This document shows, piece by piece, positions 62,781 through 64,000 of a DNA stretch of 64,000 nucleotides. Position 1 is the stretch's first letter; each line of letters starts with the position of its first letter. The notes beneath the pieces are model-generated. The model was not told the DNA's origin and made no database searches. It saw only the letters and a program-made list of their open reading frames with translations. Source of the stretch: Paramecium pentaurelia (lineage: Eukaryota > Ciliophora > Oligohymenophorea > Peniculida > Parameciidae); the NCBI GenBank assembly GCA_905183005.1, contig CAJJDO010000081.1, positions 6,212-70,211 of the forward strand, in the 5' to 3' direction. Position numbers and translations under genes: made by a program.

Positions 62781-64000
62781 TGAATATTATATATAAATTA
62801 ATAAATATTAAATTTATTATTTTTCTTAAATCTCAAAGAAGTACAATTAATTAATACCTAATTTTATATTATTAGTAAATTATTATAGTTCCTTTAAGAT
62901 TTGATTCAATATAATATAATAAATTCATTTAAACACTTACATTAATAAATAAGAGGATGTTAATATCCTCAAATACTATTTGTTGATTATAAACAATAAA
63001 TTTATTAAGCATATGAATTTATTTTAGTTTAAAATTTTATCATGTTATTATATCAAAGTTGTTATTATTTAAGGAAGTTAAGGATCTATTATTGAAAAAA
63101 CATCTTTTTTAAATATCAGAATTCTTGTAAGAAGCATATCATTTATCAATGTGTATTGAAAAAAATTGAGAGTGAAGCACTTCCTCTTTATATAATTTTT
63201 AGAATCGTTTGATAATTTTATTAGACTTGCTTACTCACTAAAGTTTCATTGAATAACTCAAACTAAGAGTAAATTATTTTTATAAAGTGAAAGTGTACTA
63301 AGTGCTCATGTTTAAAATTTAGGAGAATATAATGAGAATATGAAAAAAGGAGTTGGAAATAATTTTATATTTTTTAGTTTTAAAATCAGTGCTAAAATAA
63401 ATTTATTTATTTTTCTTTTTGGTTCTCACATTTATTATAATATATGATGAATATTTTGATCATTTATTTTAAATAAAAAAGTTTACTTGATATATGGAAA
63501 AGTGCTCAAAAGAAATTATAAATGTGACTAAAACTGGCTTCCAACACCTCTTTTATAATATTCCCTATATAAATATTTAGATTGGAGAAAATGAAATAAA
63601 TTGATTGGGCTCTTTAGAAGTAATAAGTTTTTTCTGGTTCTTATGATGGGCAATAACATAATATAAACGATCTCAAATGGAAAAAATTGTTTTATATTAA
63701 ATTTATATAATGATTTGGGAAAATTATTTTATCCCATAACATTTTAAGAAAACCTAAGTTAATATTAACTAAATATTGTAAAATTCATAATTAATTTTTT
63801 AATATTATTTCTCAAAATTCTCTTATCAAAATATTATTATTTTAATATCAAATATTTATGGAATTATTATGGATGCTCATTAATTATGTAAAATAAGCAT
63901 CCATTATTTCATATTTTATAATTTGAATAAGACAATTATTAGAATATTTATTTAATAAATATTTATAACTAAAATGTTAATATAATTTTTCAAACTAGTT
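62781..64000. other. AT-rich 3' flank of antigen 3, no gene seen
   Basis: The first 300 bp match the 3' flank of antigen 2 (48961-49255); after about 63080 the similarity ends, marking the edge of the duplicated unit. The remaining 900 bp is homopolymer-rich with no coding frame and no telomeric repeat. Confidence 0.6.

Noticed and set aside
1..64000. CRISPR array, bacterial operons, tRNA or rRNA genes, telomeric repeats
   Set aside because: None seen on either strand; the tandem repeats are coding and in frame, and no cloverleaf or rRNA-like segment was noticed by eye.

Overview
The window reads as macronuclear DNA of a ciliate, most likely a Paramecium. Three observations support this. Every long gene uses TAA and TAG freely inside conserved protein and ends only at TGA (ciliate code, both codons read as Gln). 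The introns I can place are 22-28 nt with GT...AG ends. Three very large, almost intronless Cys-rich genes have the periodic architecture of Paramecium surface (immobilization) antigens. Standard-code ORF calls fragment these genes badly, so the models here were re-read with the ciliate code and tiny introns.

Layout. 1-1692: AT-rich flank with one doubtful small ORF. 1693-10314 (-): surface antigen 1, 2873 aa, with a 228-bp tandem array. 10315-12192: no convincing gene. 12193-38991: a compact block of cellular genes: VPS25 (ESCRT-II), a membrane RING-H2 protein, a degenerate hybrid histidine-kinase-like protein, DPH2 (diphthamide synthesis), a pseudokinase-like unknown, a multi-TM unknown, a 10.5-kb dynein-heavy-chain-like gene, a GT4-type glycosyltransferase, a Gln-rich coiled-coil protein and a two-TM protein. 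38992-40884: AT-rich, one doubtful small ORF. 40885-48960 (+): surface antigen 2, 2691 aa. 48961-62780: a third antigen locus broken by three single-n contig joins (50540, 55100, 56818) with redundant overlapping sequence on both sides. 62781-64000: AT-rich 3' flank.

How it fits together. The antigens point outward from the central gene block: antigen 1 leftward, antigens 2 and 3 rightward. They share patches of near-identity inside otherwise diverged sequence, as expected from gene conversion. Antigens 2 and 3 are a tandem duplication that includes their 3' flanks. The central block is very compact: two divergent pairs have start codons 13 and 24 bp apart, and convergent pairs have stop codons 17 and 50 bp apart.

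The most unusual gene is the dynein-heavy-chain-like one. Its overall motor layout is recognisable, but the AAA1 Walker A and Walker B positions, essential in motile dyneins, are replaced, while the AAA2 and AAA4 P-loops are kept. Two nearby genes also look like pseudo-enzymes: the histidine-kinase-like protein, which has no visible phospho-acceptor His and a degenerate receiver, and the kinase-like protein.
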